From Macrocystis pyrifera (Eukaryota > Sar > Phaeophyceae > Laminariales > Laminariaceae): DNA of 64,000 bases. Position 1 is the first letter of the stretch, and the number at the start of each line of letters is the position of its first letter. The notes under the pieces were generated by a model. It was not told the DNA's origin, searched no databases, and saw only the letters and a list, made by a program, of their open reading frames with translations. The DNA lies in assembly GCA_031763025.1 (NCBI GenBank), contig JASSKH010000019.1, forward strand, positions 11,220,009 through 11,284,008. Reading direction: 5' to 3'. Below are positions 44,301 to 59,300 of this stretch, piece by piece. A program made the position numbers and the translations under genes.

Positions 44301-47300
44301 GGACACAACACACTGGGCACATATACCTCAAATACGCCGCGCTGGTTGATCTGGACCGCTGCAATAATGTCCTGACCGCTCGATAGAACGAAGGTCCCCC
44401 TCAGTTTGTTTGCCGCGATCGGGTAGTATCCACGTTGGACCATGCAGCCGAAATTCACACAGCACGGGCCTCCGTCGAACGTCTGGCGATTGGTATTGTT
44501 TTGGTCGTAGTTTTGAAGGCAAACACCAACAGCGCAGCAAAAGAGGACTAGTCAGGCAGATTAGGCAATCGGTATACAAGCGTTAACGGGACACCTACCC
44601 TCGTGGGCCCAGAGCTCTTCTTCCCATTCTCGATGTAACTCCTGCTGTGAGAAGCATGTTACGGTACATTTTCGCCTGCACGTGTTAAGGTTTTCTACCT
44701 CCATAACTGCAGTATCGTACATGACGCATAGGAGAACACACCCCTCCGGTCAAAATTCGACGATCATTTGTCGACAATGGTGAGAACGCACACGCCAAGC
44801 GACGTTTTTGGCATCGAAGAGACAATCCCTCGAAGCCTCCATTGGTACGTGTGCCGTGTTGTACAGTACATACCCCAACCCTGAAACTGAGACCTTAACC
44901 CATTGCTACTAGAAAAAATGTATACTTGTTCCATGTGTATTGTCCCAAACGCGAGGGTGCAGCCTCAAAAAGGGTTATTGGGGGTGAAAGCGCAACGCGA
45001 TTGACGAAACATTTCCTAGATATATACGTCGCCCGGTAGTGTAAAACACTAACGTCAATCAACGACATTGGGCAGTTGATCAGGTTTAGTCAGGGTGTCC
45101 TTAATTTTGGCTACAAATGGTGCCCCAGTCGTATGTAGCGCGCCTCTGCAACTCAACGCGCTGAGGCCGGCGGCATAATACTAGTTGCACATGGATGTCG
45201 GCCGCAAGGGTTGAGAGCCAACGCCTACCAGCGGGGGCGTCTAGTAACCACAGCGATCGATTAGACGACTGTGTGGCAGATGTTAGCCGAGACATGATGC
45301 TCAACCACCACATGACCAAGGGCATGGTGGCCGTTCTCGACATCACATGAACTTGCGTTCGTTGGTACCCGTGCATTTGACTGTGGAACATTTCGCGGCC
45401 GTAGACGGCGGCTTGGTGTCAATCAGACCAGCTTCGCTAGCACGTACTCTAGGTGATGGCATAAAAACCGCTACCGATTATCCCAACAACTGTACGCCGA
45501 ATCCGATGGTCTATATCGATAAAAAGGTTGGCCGGAATATTTTCGATGTTGGGTAGTTCCTCCGATGAGAGGCCTAGTCCGTCCGAAACAATCTTCAACC
45601 CAAAGGTGATACCCCTTACCGTAGCACGCCTCCGTGTTTGAGGATGACCTTTAGTGCCCAAGAGCAATTCGCTAATGGGGATCCTGAATTGAGGATTACC
45701 CACCACCATCAGATCCAACTATCTATGGTAGTGGAATTCGTTTAGCACACGATGCGAGTCGAAGAGAGACGAAAGTACTGAAGACATTTCCTGACGAAAA
45801 TCAAGGAATGTACCGCACAGGGGAGCGGAGATAAGAGCACACGTGTTGACCCCGGATCTGAGTTTGTGCTAAGACTTAAAAAAAACACAAAGCGTGAAGA
45901 TAATGAATTGCTTGGGAACAAAACAAAACTAATGTTTATACATTTAGATGTAGAGATATATACGTCGCCTATAAGATTGCGATTTATTCGAACCGTAAGA
46001 CTGGGAAAGGAAACATTGTATACGTCGGAACCGTGTCGCCCCAGGAAGATCAGGTCCTTTAATGTTTGCATATTCGGACCACTTTGCACTGTGTCGCCAA
46101 CACCAGCAGTATGCTGGTGCGGAAGGATAACGTTTCCGTCAGAAACGGGCTATCTGTTCGTAGGGGTAAGAAAACAACACTCGTCTGCGCATGCCCCAGG
46201 CTTTGTTGTCACGCCTCGCGGTCGCCATTTGGCGGGAGTGGGAAGATGTAGCGTAACATGTTAGGTTGACACGTAGCTCCGACTAAACATATGTATGTGA
46301 CATGGACCCAAGAACACAGGAGTAGTCGCAAGGTTTGCCCGACTTTTTATACAGTGTCGGCCTAGAAACAATGTTGACCTAGATCCTGTGAACTATTAGT
46401 CTAAGGTACGGCGGGAGCTGCTGGGCGTGCTGACACACTGAGGTGTAATGATCGAATCTCGACGTCACCTATCGACTCGTTCCGTGCCCGCATCACTTAT
46501 GGTAATCGGGAACCAATAGCCCGCCAAGTAGAAGTACCTGTTGCCCGCTTTAGATCAAATTGTACTAGCGTTCTGGAGGTAGCAGATGACGAGTGTAGTA
46601 TCTAAAAAACAGTGCAGAAAATGATTGAACGCCATGCTGTGTACGCACCACGCGGATAACGGAGTTCGAAGACTGCGTCGTCGAACTTCAGCGCAAGCAC
46701 TATGGTATTATCCGTGTTCAGTGGGTGGCTCCCCGAGACACTACGCGTACTGCTCTGGATGTCCACAATAATGTGATCAACGTTTTTCGAGACACGAGGA
46801 TCCCACCTCGGCGCAGTGCGAAGAGTAGGCGATGGATGGGTCTTCTTGAACATACTTGAGAAGGGGCTCCAAGTAACCATGAACATCAAAGAAGAACGCG
46901 CTTTTCCAGAATCACGCTGATTTCCGTCACCTGTGCGGGGAAACCGCCCAGACAGAGCGGCATCAAGCGAGTACGGGATCAGCGAAACGGTATGGGATTA
47001 CCGGGCAAAACCCTGCATGCCTACTTGACTATCCAAGCCATGGAGTCGATGATTTCGTCTAAACTCGAATTGCAAGCTGCGCGTGCACTCTGTCACCCCA
47101 CCGTGTCACGGGTGGGATACAATCTCACAATCTTTGTTTGGCGGTTGTTCCCAAGTGCGAAATTCCACATAATGATTGTCCAAACACATGTTGGACAATT
47201 GTTCATATATGCACGAGGTTATATCCCGTCCTGCATGAATTTACTGAAGTTCTACCACACGCATTGGTGCCGGATACATCACGTCGTTGTCCCCAAACAA

Positions 47301-50300
47301 AACGAACCCGCAATACACATGGGTCACCACTCGATCTCGGTATATGAATATGTCAAAACGGCACCTCCAACCTGGTCAAAGTTTTCCGACAGCCAGCGGA
47401 CAGCGTTGAACGCGCCTACGCCCCCAGCCGAAGAGCCTCCAAAAACAACGGTTGTGTCGTTCCTGGCGTCTTCCAGAACAGTCCTCATTGTTTCCCTGCC
47501 ATGAACCCCGGTCAAACATAGGGCCCATACAATGAGCGCCGTTTAGAAAAAGGTGGTGATGTTACATTAGTGAAATGCAAAGTATCGGAATCATGCTTCG
47601 CACAAACAAGGTGTGTCTAAAAGGTCAACAAGCAGTATATATTCCACGGCTTATTCTGGCTGCAGCCATAGCATCGCCCAAATCGCGACATGTAGCTCCA
47701 AAGGTATAATTGCGACATGTCAAACAATATACTGACATCTTCGCCGTTCTCGAAAAGGGTTGTTCCTTAAAAACACGCACATGCTTCCCTCGAGACAAGT
47801 TTCTTGCCTCCGCGCAATCGGGGTCGAACATCGGTAGACACGTACGGTTGTGGTTGCTCCGATCAGGGAGGGCTACCGACATCGCATCGCCTTCAATCAA
47901 CGCCACCAAAATGCAGAATCAAGGCAACCACGGATCCCCCGAGGTGGCATGCAATAGAATAATGCCCTCGACCGAGGCCAGCCTTGCACCTTCTTAGGTA
48001 TCCCGGTTACAGCTCTGGCTATCAGCGACATAGACCGCCGAGAAACAGTTCACATATATCCGGACAGGCAAACATACTGAAACCACGAAGCTAGTAAGCA
48101 ACAGGCAGTGGAGGGTTTCTTTTGGCCGTGGGGCAAAAGACGACCTCCGTCGTTTCCCCTACCAGCCTTATCTTATTACTATTAGCTATTACGCGAAAGG
48201 GGCAGCGCGGCGACACACTTGAAGCGGCCGTGTGAATTCAAAAATAACAACGGACAACCAAAATCATGAAATGTCCGAAGGTTTGGTATATGTTTCTGGT
48301 GTGTTGTCTTATGTTGCTAGACTTAATTTGGGATGACTGCGTCCTGCTGGCAGAGTGTATAATTTGCCTCGCTAGATAGTCGCTGATATTACCGGTACCG
48401 GCTGGGGTTTGATACCCATATACTGCCCCCATGTATCTGAGAGTAGGGCTTGACGGGATTTCTGACGTGAAGGTATGGGCCCGCCTGGTGTGTGCGTTCG
48501 GTGCGGCGGGGCGAAATTTTTGCGTAGGCTATTGTTCCCTACGTCATAAGGGCAGGCCGCGTTGTTACAAGTTCACGTCCGAACATCACCAGCGGTAGCA
48601 TCAGTATAGAGGCGTCCGACAGCAGCAGCGGCGGTATGCAGGTCCCGGACAGCGGTGGCAGCTGCAGCGCCCAGTGTGGAGGCCCCAGGCAGCAGCAGCC
48701 TCAGCAGCAAGCAGTATAACTTTGGTGGAAACCCGAATGAGCACGAGCGTGGATGTCAACGATACCAGCTGCAGTACCAACCTCAACAACAGCAGCAGCA
48801 ACAGCAGCAGCAACATCGTCAGCACCAGCGGACGCCGGGGGACACTGGTTGGATTGTCAACATCTGAAGTAAGTGGTACTAACTGGCGTTCCCTCCGTCT
48901 GCGGGAGCGGCTGGGCAGGGTGTACACGTACGAGCCGTGTGGGGTCCTCGAACATATGTTCACGATTTTCAGAGCACCGGATGCTTTGGGGGGGGCGGTG
49001 AGGTACGTTTGACGCTCACAGTTACACGGTCAGCAGCGACGCACTGCCGAGCCCGCCCGTATATATCTATGAAAACATTGTCACGACCTCTTCTCATGAC
49101 CCTTCGGTCTCTCAGCGGCGTGCCGCAATCTGGAGCCTTGTTACAGCAACAAGGCGGCCTAATTAGGCACGGCGAAGCTGGTGGACGGGGGAAGTATGAG
49201 TAGAAGTCAACCCCAACGTCGCGGGGGCGGTAAGGGCAGAGGCGAACGACAATGAGGCGAGGGAGGTATGGGCGCAGGCGAACGACGATGGGGTGGGTGA
49301 GGTATGGGCGGAGGCGAATCACGACGGGACGGGGGCGGTGTGGGCGGTAGATTACAGGGTGGTGGATTGCAGGAGGTTGAAATGAAGAGGCGGCCAGATT
49401 ACCAAGGAGGACCGCTTTCCTGGACTATTGACAACCAAGCGCCGGCGAGAAACGAACAGCAGGTGGAGTGGCACATCCCCGTCGTGGGGCATTTGAACTT
49501 GTTCGGGCGGTGTCATGCTCGTAATTGTTCGGGGGGGTGTCGTGGGGCCTACAAGGTCGGCGAGTACGAAAATGTTTGGAGGTAGCGCTGCTGCAATCCA
49601 CTGCCCTCCCCCGCCGACAATCAGTAGTGAATGATTGATAATGGGAAGACGATGGAGGTGTCATTTCTCAGTCGCGCTGATGTGGTTATGCATTGTGCTG
49701 AGGATGAAGAAGTCACCGTGAAATTGCGTCGTGTGTGCCTGGGACACCTTTGGTCCTTTGCTCATTTGATGTGATCCGAGAGTAGCACGGTATTGCCCTT
49801 GACCATAAAGAGGCGCACATACTCGATGGGCGCAGGTTCAGCAAGGAAAACGCTCATCAACTACGTTGAGGCCAACTTGTTAACAATGCACGACTAACCC
49901 CCCACAATGCAACAGTATTGAGGCCTGATGAGAAAATATGGATCAATGTGAACGATTGGCACCGCTTCCTTGGCAACGCCCGCGATGATAATTTACATCA
50001 GATTGCATGCAAAATAGAAACCAAGGTGACGGGGCGTTTGGGGTTTGCGGTGGGTGAGTGGGGTGAAAGAGGATCCGAACAACCGATCGCTAGGTCCTCA
50101 TCGGATCGTGTTGAGAGGCGGCCGTAGCGCTAGTACGCCGATCTCACTGGACCCAGGCAGGCGTCTTCAAGTGGTGTTCATTACTGGCTTCATGATCGTC
50201 AACGACGGGCTGATCGTTTGTTTCGCCTGTGGTCGTTACTCCTGGTTTCTGCATTTTCCTCGCAGTCCGAAATGCTTACAGGAAAATGGCATGCCTTCGC

Positions 50301-53300
50301 ATGATCACTGCCTCTACATTCGGTAAAGACGAGTTCCAAAACCGAATGGAGGATAGCATGCGGCACACGTTCACGCCCATCCACGGTGCGAAGCGCAGCG
50401 GTTGTTTGGAAAACAGGTGACTCTTGTTACCTAAGAGGGTGATGGCCACATTCTTGGCGTCTCAGACGATCTCCGATGTGTTGGACTTCCATGGCGCTGA
50501 ACTATCAGGGAACACGTGGCCGAAAGCAGTGATGTAGATGTGTGACGCGCTCAACCGCAGGGCGCAGATGGTTGAAAAGGCCGGCATGACGTCCTCGTTC
50601 AACACGTGGCCCACCCTGCATCGCCATACACGATGCCGGGATTCCACTAAAGGGTGAAGCGGATGGCCAACCCAGAGCCTAACGAGGAACACTGTTTCTG
50701 CCTGAACTCCGGCAGCGACCATCCTTCGGACTGCAGCAAGATCATGCTGTTCCATTAGGCATCGCGAGCTAGTCCATCGAAGCTACGTTGGGATACCGGA
50801 GCGCACCTTTCTTGGGGTAGTAGGCGACAGCTAAGGGAGGGGTTTCGACGGTCAGGCCACCGTGTCTGTCAAAGAGAGGATCTGCCTGCAGCCCAGTCCC
50901 GCAAACATAAGCCCACCGGGGCTTCGAGGTGTGATGCAAACCATCACCACCGATTACTGGCCCACGGCCGGAGCCCTCACCATGTGTCCATACCCGCTGG
51001 ATCGCCCAGACTACGAGCGACCAGTACACCTTGGTGGAGTCCTCGTCCGCGCCCCTACCCGTTGCATCGTCTGTACCGCAGCAGCACGACCTGATGCCCG
51101 TCCCATGCGCGACCGATGAACCATCGGAGTCCACCACCGAGCTTCCCCCCTCTGCAGAGGAGAATACGCAGCAGGAGCAGAGACCTCGTGTATTGCCGGC
51201 GGTGATGCGGTTTGCGTTGCGGCAGAAGAAGAGCCAGGGCTAGCCCCACGACTTTATTCCGATGACAGCTGTAGCGGAGGATATCGGCACGGAATATGTT
51301 GACCCGTCCCCACCGCACAGTCGAGACCATGGACTACATTTGGGCCCTGGGAATGAATTCGCGACGTGCGACTCGTATCGACACGCATGCGAGGACGAAC
51401 ATTCAGATGCGTGGGCGAAATTCGTGTACGTCGATGTGCGGGGTAAATAGCGCCCGTGGACGTTCGGCGCTTTGGTGAACGAGCGAGGTGGTGGCACGTA
51501 GCAACGAAACGGCATCAACGTGACCCAGCTAACTGGGTATTGCTTGGAACGTTTTAATAATAAATCAGAGTAGTGCCGACGAAGGCCGGACTGGCGCGAG
51601 TAGCTTTGGGCGGCGTGCGGTCGTTGATCGCTTGGAGATTTTACGCCCGTCCATATCAGTTGTGAGTGCCTTGGTTTTCTCGCTGCGATCGCGTGCGAGT
51701 TAAGAGTGGATTCATGCCCTTTGGATGTCGAGCACGTGTTTGTCCAGTTTGAGCTTGTGATGGCGTCTACATGTCTCTGCCTAAGGGTTGCGAGGCAATG
51801 TCCGTTCAAGTTGTTTAGTATTATCGCAGCGTGGAGGGCTCGACACAAGCGCTGCGGCAACGACACCAGCCCTTGATACGCGGCATGAGGAGCCTTGGAA
51901 TTGAAAGGCTATTGCGTGTGTTATGCGCTTAGGGGAGGCGGGCGCTGTTTAGAGCGTCGTGATAGTACATGTGGATTACACATTTTCGATGGGATTGGGA
52001 AACAGGGGGGATGACAACCTTTGTGAGGAACTGAACCAGTTCGTTCATATAACAACCCACGGGGTTGCGATCGGGCGCTGGTTGTCGCCTTTTTCAAACT
52101 TTTGATGCAGGAACGTGAACCATATTACAGTGGGTCTTCGCCTAACGGACTTCTGCTATGGCTGGCCTGAACCTTAATCGGTTTGACGGGAATTAACAGA
52201 CGTTAATAAACCGTCTCGGTCGTTGGTACGGCATTTTACGTGGTCGACGAAACAGACTCGCCCGACACTCGCAACTCGATTCGAGCCGTACCCAGTCGCT
52301 CTGTGGCACCAGTGGTGTTGCGTTTGCAGGGAGCGCTGCACACTGTGATATTACTCACGTCAACAAACACATATGGTACGATTTCTCAGGCAGGTCCGAG
52401 TAGTGGCATCCAGTTGGAGATATACGTGGATGCAAACTGTACTCAAAGCTAGTGACCGGAGTAGTGATGTGCGCGGGTGCCTAGGTACCGGGTTTTTAGG
52501 GCACGGATATCCATTGTCCTTTCCCCATTCGTCTACGGCGTAAGTGGCGGTGGCCACGGGCTTTCGCCAGACGATTTAGATGCTGTATCCCTCAAAAACA
52601 AATTCTGCCATAAACGACAGCGAAGTTGTGTGTACGATTGTGATCCAGAACAACCAGGGGGCAATGCGTTTGGCAAACAACCCCGTGACGTATCTCAACA
52701 GAAAGTACATGGACATCTGGAATCACTCCGTGCGGGTGTGCGTTGCCATAGGGGAGTTCAAAATTGTCCACGTGCGGGCACCAGGGAAGCATACCAGTTT
52801 TTCTCACGAAACCGTTGAATACCGAGGCGTTTCGATGTGACCCGCAAGTTTGTGATGAACGCGTGGTGATTCTTCCGTAATTATTTTTTCTTGTGTATTT
52901 TGGGGTATTGGAAGTGGGGGGCGGATAAGTGATATAGTTCGGGAATCAGAAAAACGTTTGGGATGTACTCAGACCCTGAGTACGAATATTACGCTAGCTG
53001 GGTACGCGGATGGCCTTCAAAATTCGTAATTTACACGTTGGCTGTCGGGTTTGTATGAGCAACGTAGAACGCGTTCGGCAAAAGAGGTAGCACATTGCCG
53101 CTAAAATGTTTCTGAACGACGCTGCTCCTAAACCCAAAATCGTCGGACTGCCAATCTTGTTTCGAAGATGACATTAGTATATTTGAGGCATGGGATTATT
53201 CGTCGAGATGCTATTTGAGTTTCCGTGAAGTCAGTTTTCGGGTGTGGTACGGAGCTGTTCAAGTGGGGAGCCTAAGGAAATGAAGGGTGAACCTCCATCG

Positions 53301-56300
53301 CAAAACGCTTGGTAAGCGGAACAAGAGCGTCCACAGTGCCTTAACAAGGAGACACAAGAACAGAGTTTTTGCTTTTATGCATACATCCGAGGGTTGTGCT
53401 TTGTAAGGGGGCTGCTATAGATCGATTCAAGTTGTTTTACATCCGAGATGTAATTCTGATGTTAACGAGCATGCGACAGGGGGGTCGATCCCACCAGCCG
53501 TACTCTATCCGTGTGAGGTGGTGTTATTGATTACTTTTCAAGGTTATACCAGCATGCACACACGTGCTGGATTTTCCCCTTTTCCGTAGTTACGTGTTCT
53601 CACTGTATTCTGAGAGGTCTGCACTGAAATCTTTGTGTACACATTTATTATTGAGGTTTCCGCTTCACGTTGTCAATGACGTACGATATAAGTAGGCATT
53701 ACCGTTTATCATCGGCAATGCCTTGTGATAGGATCACGAATTCCCGTATCATGGCAAATTGTTTCAGATGGATGTTGGGATTACCTCTGTCGCAACTATG
53801 TAGGTTAAAAACTTGGGACTTGCCGTTTAGCCTGGAAATATGTGAGAACGATCGTTTGATACCTGTCATATATCGAGTCGAACGTGGGAGATTTAACTGG
53901 TTTTGATTAATCTGTCGTAAAGACAAATCTATTATATCCGGCGGTTTGGTAAATATATACCAGGTACCAGTCGGTCTCGAAATAACACCGTGGTATGCGC
54001 TTTTTGCGGCGTACCTCCTGCTGTGTTGACGTTTATTGCAACTCATTACGTTGCATCGGATTGGTTTGAATCTCGCTGTTACTCCCAAGTCCGTATTTAT
54101 ACGCGATGTCGAGATCATACTCTCCTCAGCGCCGCCGCGAGGCGCAGACAACAGAAATCTCTCGCGGGCATCGCCGGCTGAAGGCAATCTCAAGTTGTGT
54201 GTGAGATGCCCGGCCCTGAACGTGTTGCCCCGAAGGAAACTCGAAACAACCTCAGCCAAAAACAAAGGTACCGAAACGTCGTGCATCAGGTCGAAGGCAG
54301 TAGGAACGGAAAACTCGCCCAGGGTGACTTGAATAAAGCTGCTGCAAACTTCGGTTTCAATCGATATTTATCTGTTTTCATATCAGGCTTATATTTTGGG
54401 GTAGACTGTATCATGAGGCCTGACCGTTTCATATTGTCACGGGGTTTGTTTTTTTTTTGTCCAGGAGTTGTATAATGTGACAGCGTCCATTGGGAATGTG
54501 GCTCCTGCTCGCCTTGCGAGGCAGTATCTGATATTCACCCTAGGATCCAGGGTTTGATACGAAGATACTCCACGTATGTATGTGAGGGCAGAGCGTGACA
54601 AAAATGTATCGCTTTCCCCTGTGTGCGTTTCGTTACGGTTTCTGACCTGAAGGCGTTGGCTCTCCTGGTGTGTATTCGAGACTGCGGCGTTGCTCAGGGT
54701 GTGCAGTATTCCTCTCTACGTCAGAATGATAGGCCACGCGGTAGTTGCAAGGTAACGCTCCACAGCTGTGTGCGAGTTCTTAACACTAAACCGTTTTTTC
54801 TACCCGCAGAAACCCACTACAACCAATGTCTGTGCCGATTCTTCGATGTGCCCACATGAGTCCCCCTCTCCCAAGACACAATGTCGACAGTACAGAGTGT
54901 CAATGATCCTAACCACTGGTCGCTGGCGTATATATGTACGTTGTGTCGGCCGCACCTAGTGCGAAGGCATGGTATTGCGTAGGCTATTATTAATGCATTG
55001 CGGTGTATTATCTCTGTGTCATCGTCGGTGACTACAAAGCTCGTATCTTTCTAGGGTGAAGAATCAGCACGGACGCTGGGCTTGCTGGATGTCGACGAGT
55101 AGAAGAACGGTTTAATGTGAAGAACACACACACACCCCGGAATGGTCTGCCACAAATATGCAGATCCCGCGCGCTGGCCCCAGTTTATTGTACACATCGG
55201 GCCTGGTAAAGTCGGCCTCGTAGAGGTTTCGCAATCAAGGATGGCGTAAATAAACGCACGTCCTACATTTTGGTACAGAGTGCACAGCAGACAGGCTTCT
55301 TTCAATATGGAATCATGTATGCACCCGGCCTGCTGCCTCGCCAGTATGAAGGAGTCTGCTGCCTTGCAGCTGCTTGTTGAATACCGCACGGCATACGGCC
55401 GGCTCCACTACAGCACAGTAATGCTGTTTCTGCTGTGGAGAGTCCTTGGGCGGACGTTGCTGTCGAGCCCCTGAGTGCATACACGGAACCCAACACCATA
55501 CCGCACCCTTCGTAACACGACATTCGACACTGTGTGTCTGTCTACAGCCGCGACTGCGATAGTTACAGCGGTGAACGTGTGGACCACTGGGTTGTATTTC
55601 TGCGTGTGTATCGTTGTTGGTGTCTCTGAGCTCAGGGCGCGTTTGCTTGTACTTGCGATGAAAATAGTACGCCTCTTTCACACATACCTGGTATTTAATG
55701 TTTGAGAATTCGATTAAAGGTGCAGACATACAAGTTCGGAGAGAAACAAACGTTTCGCAAGTATAAAGACGGCATAGCCATAGGCTATATGTTAAGGCAC
55801 CCGTCTCAAGATTTCGTCAAAATGAGTAAAACCGCATTCGCGGGTGAAATTCAGTCGACAGACGTTCGCTCGTACTAACATGAGCATGCGATTGTCTTCT
55901 CTTTCATGAGCGGTACAGTAGTAGGGCAGCGGAGTTGAACCTGGTCTTATGTCTCTCTGTTTTGTAATCGAAGACCAACGGCTTATACATCGAAACAGAT
56001 TTTGCAGTATACACGAGACAACAACGACGATCACTAAAATACCACCGTGTCTGCTGTCTGTTTGTATTTTCTCACGAGTTCTCTCCTCTCGGGTTAGGCC
56101 CAGATGCCAAAAGCATGAAGGAGACGGCATACATGGTAGCAAGGTACCAAACCGACTTTCGGAGGGACGCTAGTACCTCCAGGAATACGTCAAGTACCCG
56201 CGCGTAAGCGAGCCGAGAACATATGCATACGAATTTGAATTCGAGCAAAGGATTTGCACTATAATGCGGTGTAGTCGCATAGTTTGTGCAATTACATATT

Positions 56301-59300
56301 ATCCTGCGCTATATAGACGCTTTTTATTTCGATTGGGCCCAATAAATATCTGCCCATCATGGCGTCCCAGGTGACTCAGTAGGTGGTCCGCGTGCTTCTC
56401 AAGATCAATTGTATGGGTTCGAGAGACACGGAGTGCATACTCGTAGGGACTTTATACTGCATCAAAACCTTTTAGTGGAGAGCGCGAGAGCTTGACTTAG
56501 CAACATTCAACTCATTGAAATTGCATGAGCGGTGGGAAAGTTGACCCCAGATATAAAGTGAAAGAAAGTACCGGGGGGGAGAAAGGGAGGACACCTGTGG
56601 CCACGGCTTGTCCAGAAGATCGGGGAGGACCTCCTACGAGTAAACGTAATGATCAAGGTAGAAAATTGAAATTTAGATTTGCCTCCGGAAGCACTACGGC
56701 CACAAAACCTGGTACGGTGAAGAGATACTTCGAAGTATACTGTTGCATCCGCTTGAACAGCAATATTGGTGACGGCCATTTCGACGTCGGTGGTAGTGTA
56801 GATATTGTGTTCTATTATCTGTAGTATTAGAGGGACCAGAAACCCCGGGGGCCAACATCGGTGTGGGTGCCAGCGTAGCCTTGTCTAAAAATATGTTGGT
56901 TTAGGAGCCACTCGTACCGCAAAAACTGCTGCGGCTGCCTGAACGGTATTTCTGATTGTTGTCTGTCGCTTCGTTTTCAGGTAAGTTTTATTCAATTTTG
57001 TATTTCCCTTGTGGTATTTAAGTTGTTGTGTGTGCTTTTGACGTTGAACAATAGGTTTTACTTTTCGACATCCAGCACAAACAGTCGTGCCGATTCTTCA
57101 GTCCTCAAGAGTTGTATGTTATGTGGTCACTCGACTACGGCACAGATATACTACATTGTTTTGCGGTAAACATAGTGGACAACGCAATGCCATGTAATAT
57201 TACTGGAAGCGACAGGCACGACATATCTATTCCAGAAATAGGACATAGCAAAAGCAACAAAAAAAAAAACAGAAAGTAAAGAGAAGAATCAAAGAGAAAA
57301 GAGAACAGGAAAGACAAAGAAAAGGCATGCCGTGCCTCCCGCAGGAGATGTGGCAGACACTTTAAAAAAGAAAACTACCGAAACAACACCACTACTATAT
57401 ACTGCATACTATATACAGAATAGGACTGAGGAGCTTCTGAAATAACAAGCAAGGCAAAGAACAACGCGCCCTCCAGGTAGCCGCAGCAGTTTGTAGTACG
57501 AGTAGCATAGCCAAGTTCTCCCTACCAAGCGGTCTGGCACCTTCCTACCCTGTCTACGGTCCTGCGTTCATAAACTATGCCCAACCTGCGAAGAGGATGC
57601 GTCCGATAGTACGAAACAACCTACTAAGCAGACTCGTCATCCACCCACGCCTCCCCACTACTTGCGTAAGGACAACAAGAAGCAAACAGTATCAACTATG
57701 AAAATGAAAATAACGGAGGATCTCAAGCATCCAAAATACAAACAAGACAAAGGAATGAAGACAACGTTCGAACCAGCTGCAGCAGTCGGCGATGCCAGTA
57801 GCAAAAATATGCCCTATACTTACAGTAGACCTGGTGCCATGCTACCCTGTCTGCCATCTCGTTCCATATTTCGTCCACCGCGCTTGCCCTTTTACTCGTC
57901 ATACTGTTGTCACCCCTCTCCGCATTCCGTTGTTTGGGTTTCCTTCTCTATTCCTCTTGATCCCCCCAAATGACACGCTTCTGTTGAGCACATTCTCTTC
58001 ATGCAGTAACTATGGGTCGTAGCTTTTCCACCATAGAGCCTTTGTTGCTGGAGGATGGAAGCATCCGCACAGATACACGTGGGTGTGCCGGATGTAGACG
58101 AGTAGGAACAACAGTTCAAAGCGAAGAACGCACAAAAAGCAAAGAGCGATTACCTAGTCCGGTAATGCTCGGGGCGATGGCTGGTGGGGAGAACCCTAGA
58201 CCTGGCGGACAGTTCAAGACTTGGCATAGATGCATAGTCGAAGACCTTCAGAGGGAGGTCCGAGCCACCCAAGGGTCAACGGAACTTGTGTTTGGAGATG
58301 AGACTGCACAGTGTTCCACTGTAGAAAAAAATGCGGGGAAGTGGTTCCGGGGGATCCTCGAAGCAATCGAACGTGGTGGCACGAGGATGACACGAAGCTG
58401 AGTAGGCAGCGACGCGCATCTGCCGTGGGCGGTGTCCAAGGGAATGGGGGGAGAGGGGGCGCGACAGGAGAGGTGAGAAAGAAAACCCGATCGAGGAGAT
58501 GCGGGGAGGGAGGGGTACAGGTGGAGCAGAAGAGAAACCGCTGGGGACAAAACTAGGACGGAGATGGCGGACAGGCAGCAACGCACCAGGATAGCTAGGA
58601 TGTAGAACATGCTCACCTACGCTACTCATGCCGCCAACTGGTGCATCTAGTTCGAACGAGGCCTTCCTTTATCTTATATTTCTCACAGTTGCGTTTGATC
58701 CTCTGTGATCTTCATTGTATTTCTATCTCTTCCTTTCTGTGTTCAATCTTTGAGTATAATGATAAAAGTCGTGTGGTGTGGGTGAATGATGAGCCTGCTT
58801 CGCTTGTTTTACGTATTGTCTGACGCCGATCGGCGGGGCATAGTTGATGACCGCAGGACGGAGAGGGCAAACAGTGCAGCAAGGTACAAGGCGGACAAGC
58901 AAGGGGAACCTGGCTTTGCTACTCGTACCACAAACTGCTGCCACCACCTGAAGGGTGATAGGTGCTTTGGTTCACACGTTATTTTGCCTTGGTTCTTAGT
59001 CGTATTCTATTTACAAGTATAGGTATTTCTAATATTTTATTTTGCTTCAGTGCGTTTTTTGGAAGTGTCTCCTACATACCCTGCGGGGGGGATCGACAGT
59101 ATTTTGCCTCTACTTTTGATTTGTTATTTTTCGCTTTCGCTTTCGATTTATCTTGTTCGTTTATTTTTTCTTTGTTTTCTTTCGTTCCTCTATTCCTTAT
59201 CACGTGTATGCAGTGCCTGTCGTATCCAGATGATGACATGGCAATGCATTGTCCACTGTGCGTGCTGTACACGTGATAGTTTAGTATCTCTGCGGCATAG

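Larger units (their letters stand above)
48325..54860 (+). mobile_element. Copia (Ty1-type) LTR retrotransposon fossil
   Basis: A broken element with many breaks. Parts in order on the plus strand: LTR-like sequence (48325-48590); a low-complexity, Ser/Asn- and Gly-rich stretch that may be gag (48600-49580); a pre-integrase WHRFLG zone (about 49940-50040); integrase pieces (about 50180-50420); the region between integrase and reverse transcriptase (about 51030-51243); end of reverse transcriptase and RNase H (about 52240-52840); LTR-like sequence (54486-54860). The order integrase before reverse transcriptase marks it as Copia and not Gypsy. Repeat R is inserted at 53062-53297. The two LTR-like ends are well diverged, so the element is old. 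That they are the two LTRs of one element is inference. Confidence 0.75.
57475..58945. repeat. Inverted pair of related ~95-bp blocks
   Basis: 57478-57575 (cagcagtttgtagtacgagt, agcatagccaagttctccct) is matched by the reverse complement of 58840-58940. A third, direct relative lies at 57775-57870. Probably nested fragments of LTR elements. Confidence 0.5.

Noticed and set aside
46992-47504. A 170-codon plus-strand open frame
   Set aside because: It is the shadow of the esterase nucleophile exon on the other strand and has no motif.
51240-51866. A 208-codon minus-strand open frame
   Set aside because: It lies antisense within the Copia fossil, and its composition follows from that.
53699-54286. 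A 195-codon minus-strand open frame
   Set aside because: No domain, no splice support, and it lies in decayed element sequence.
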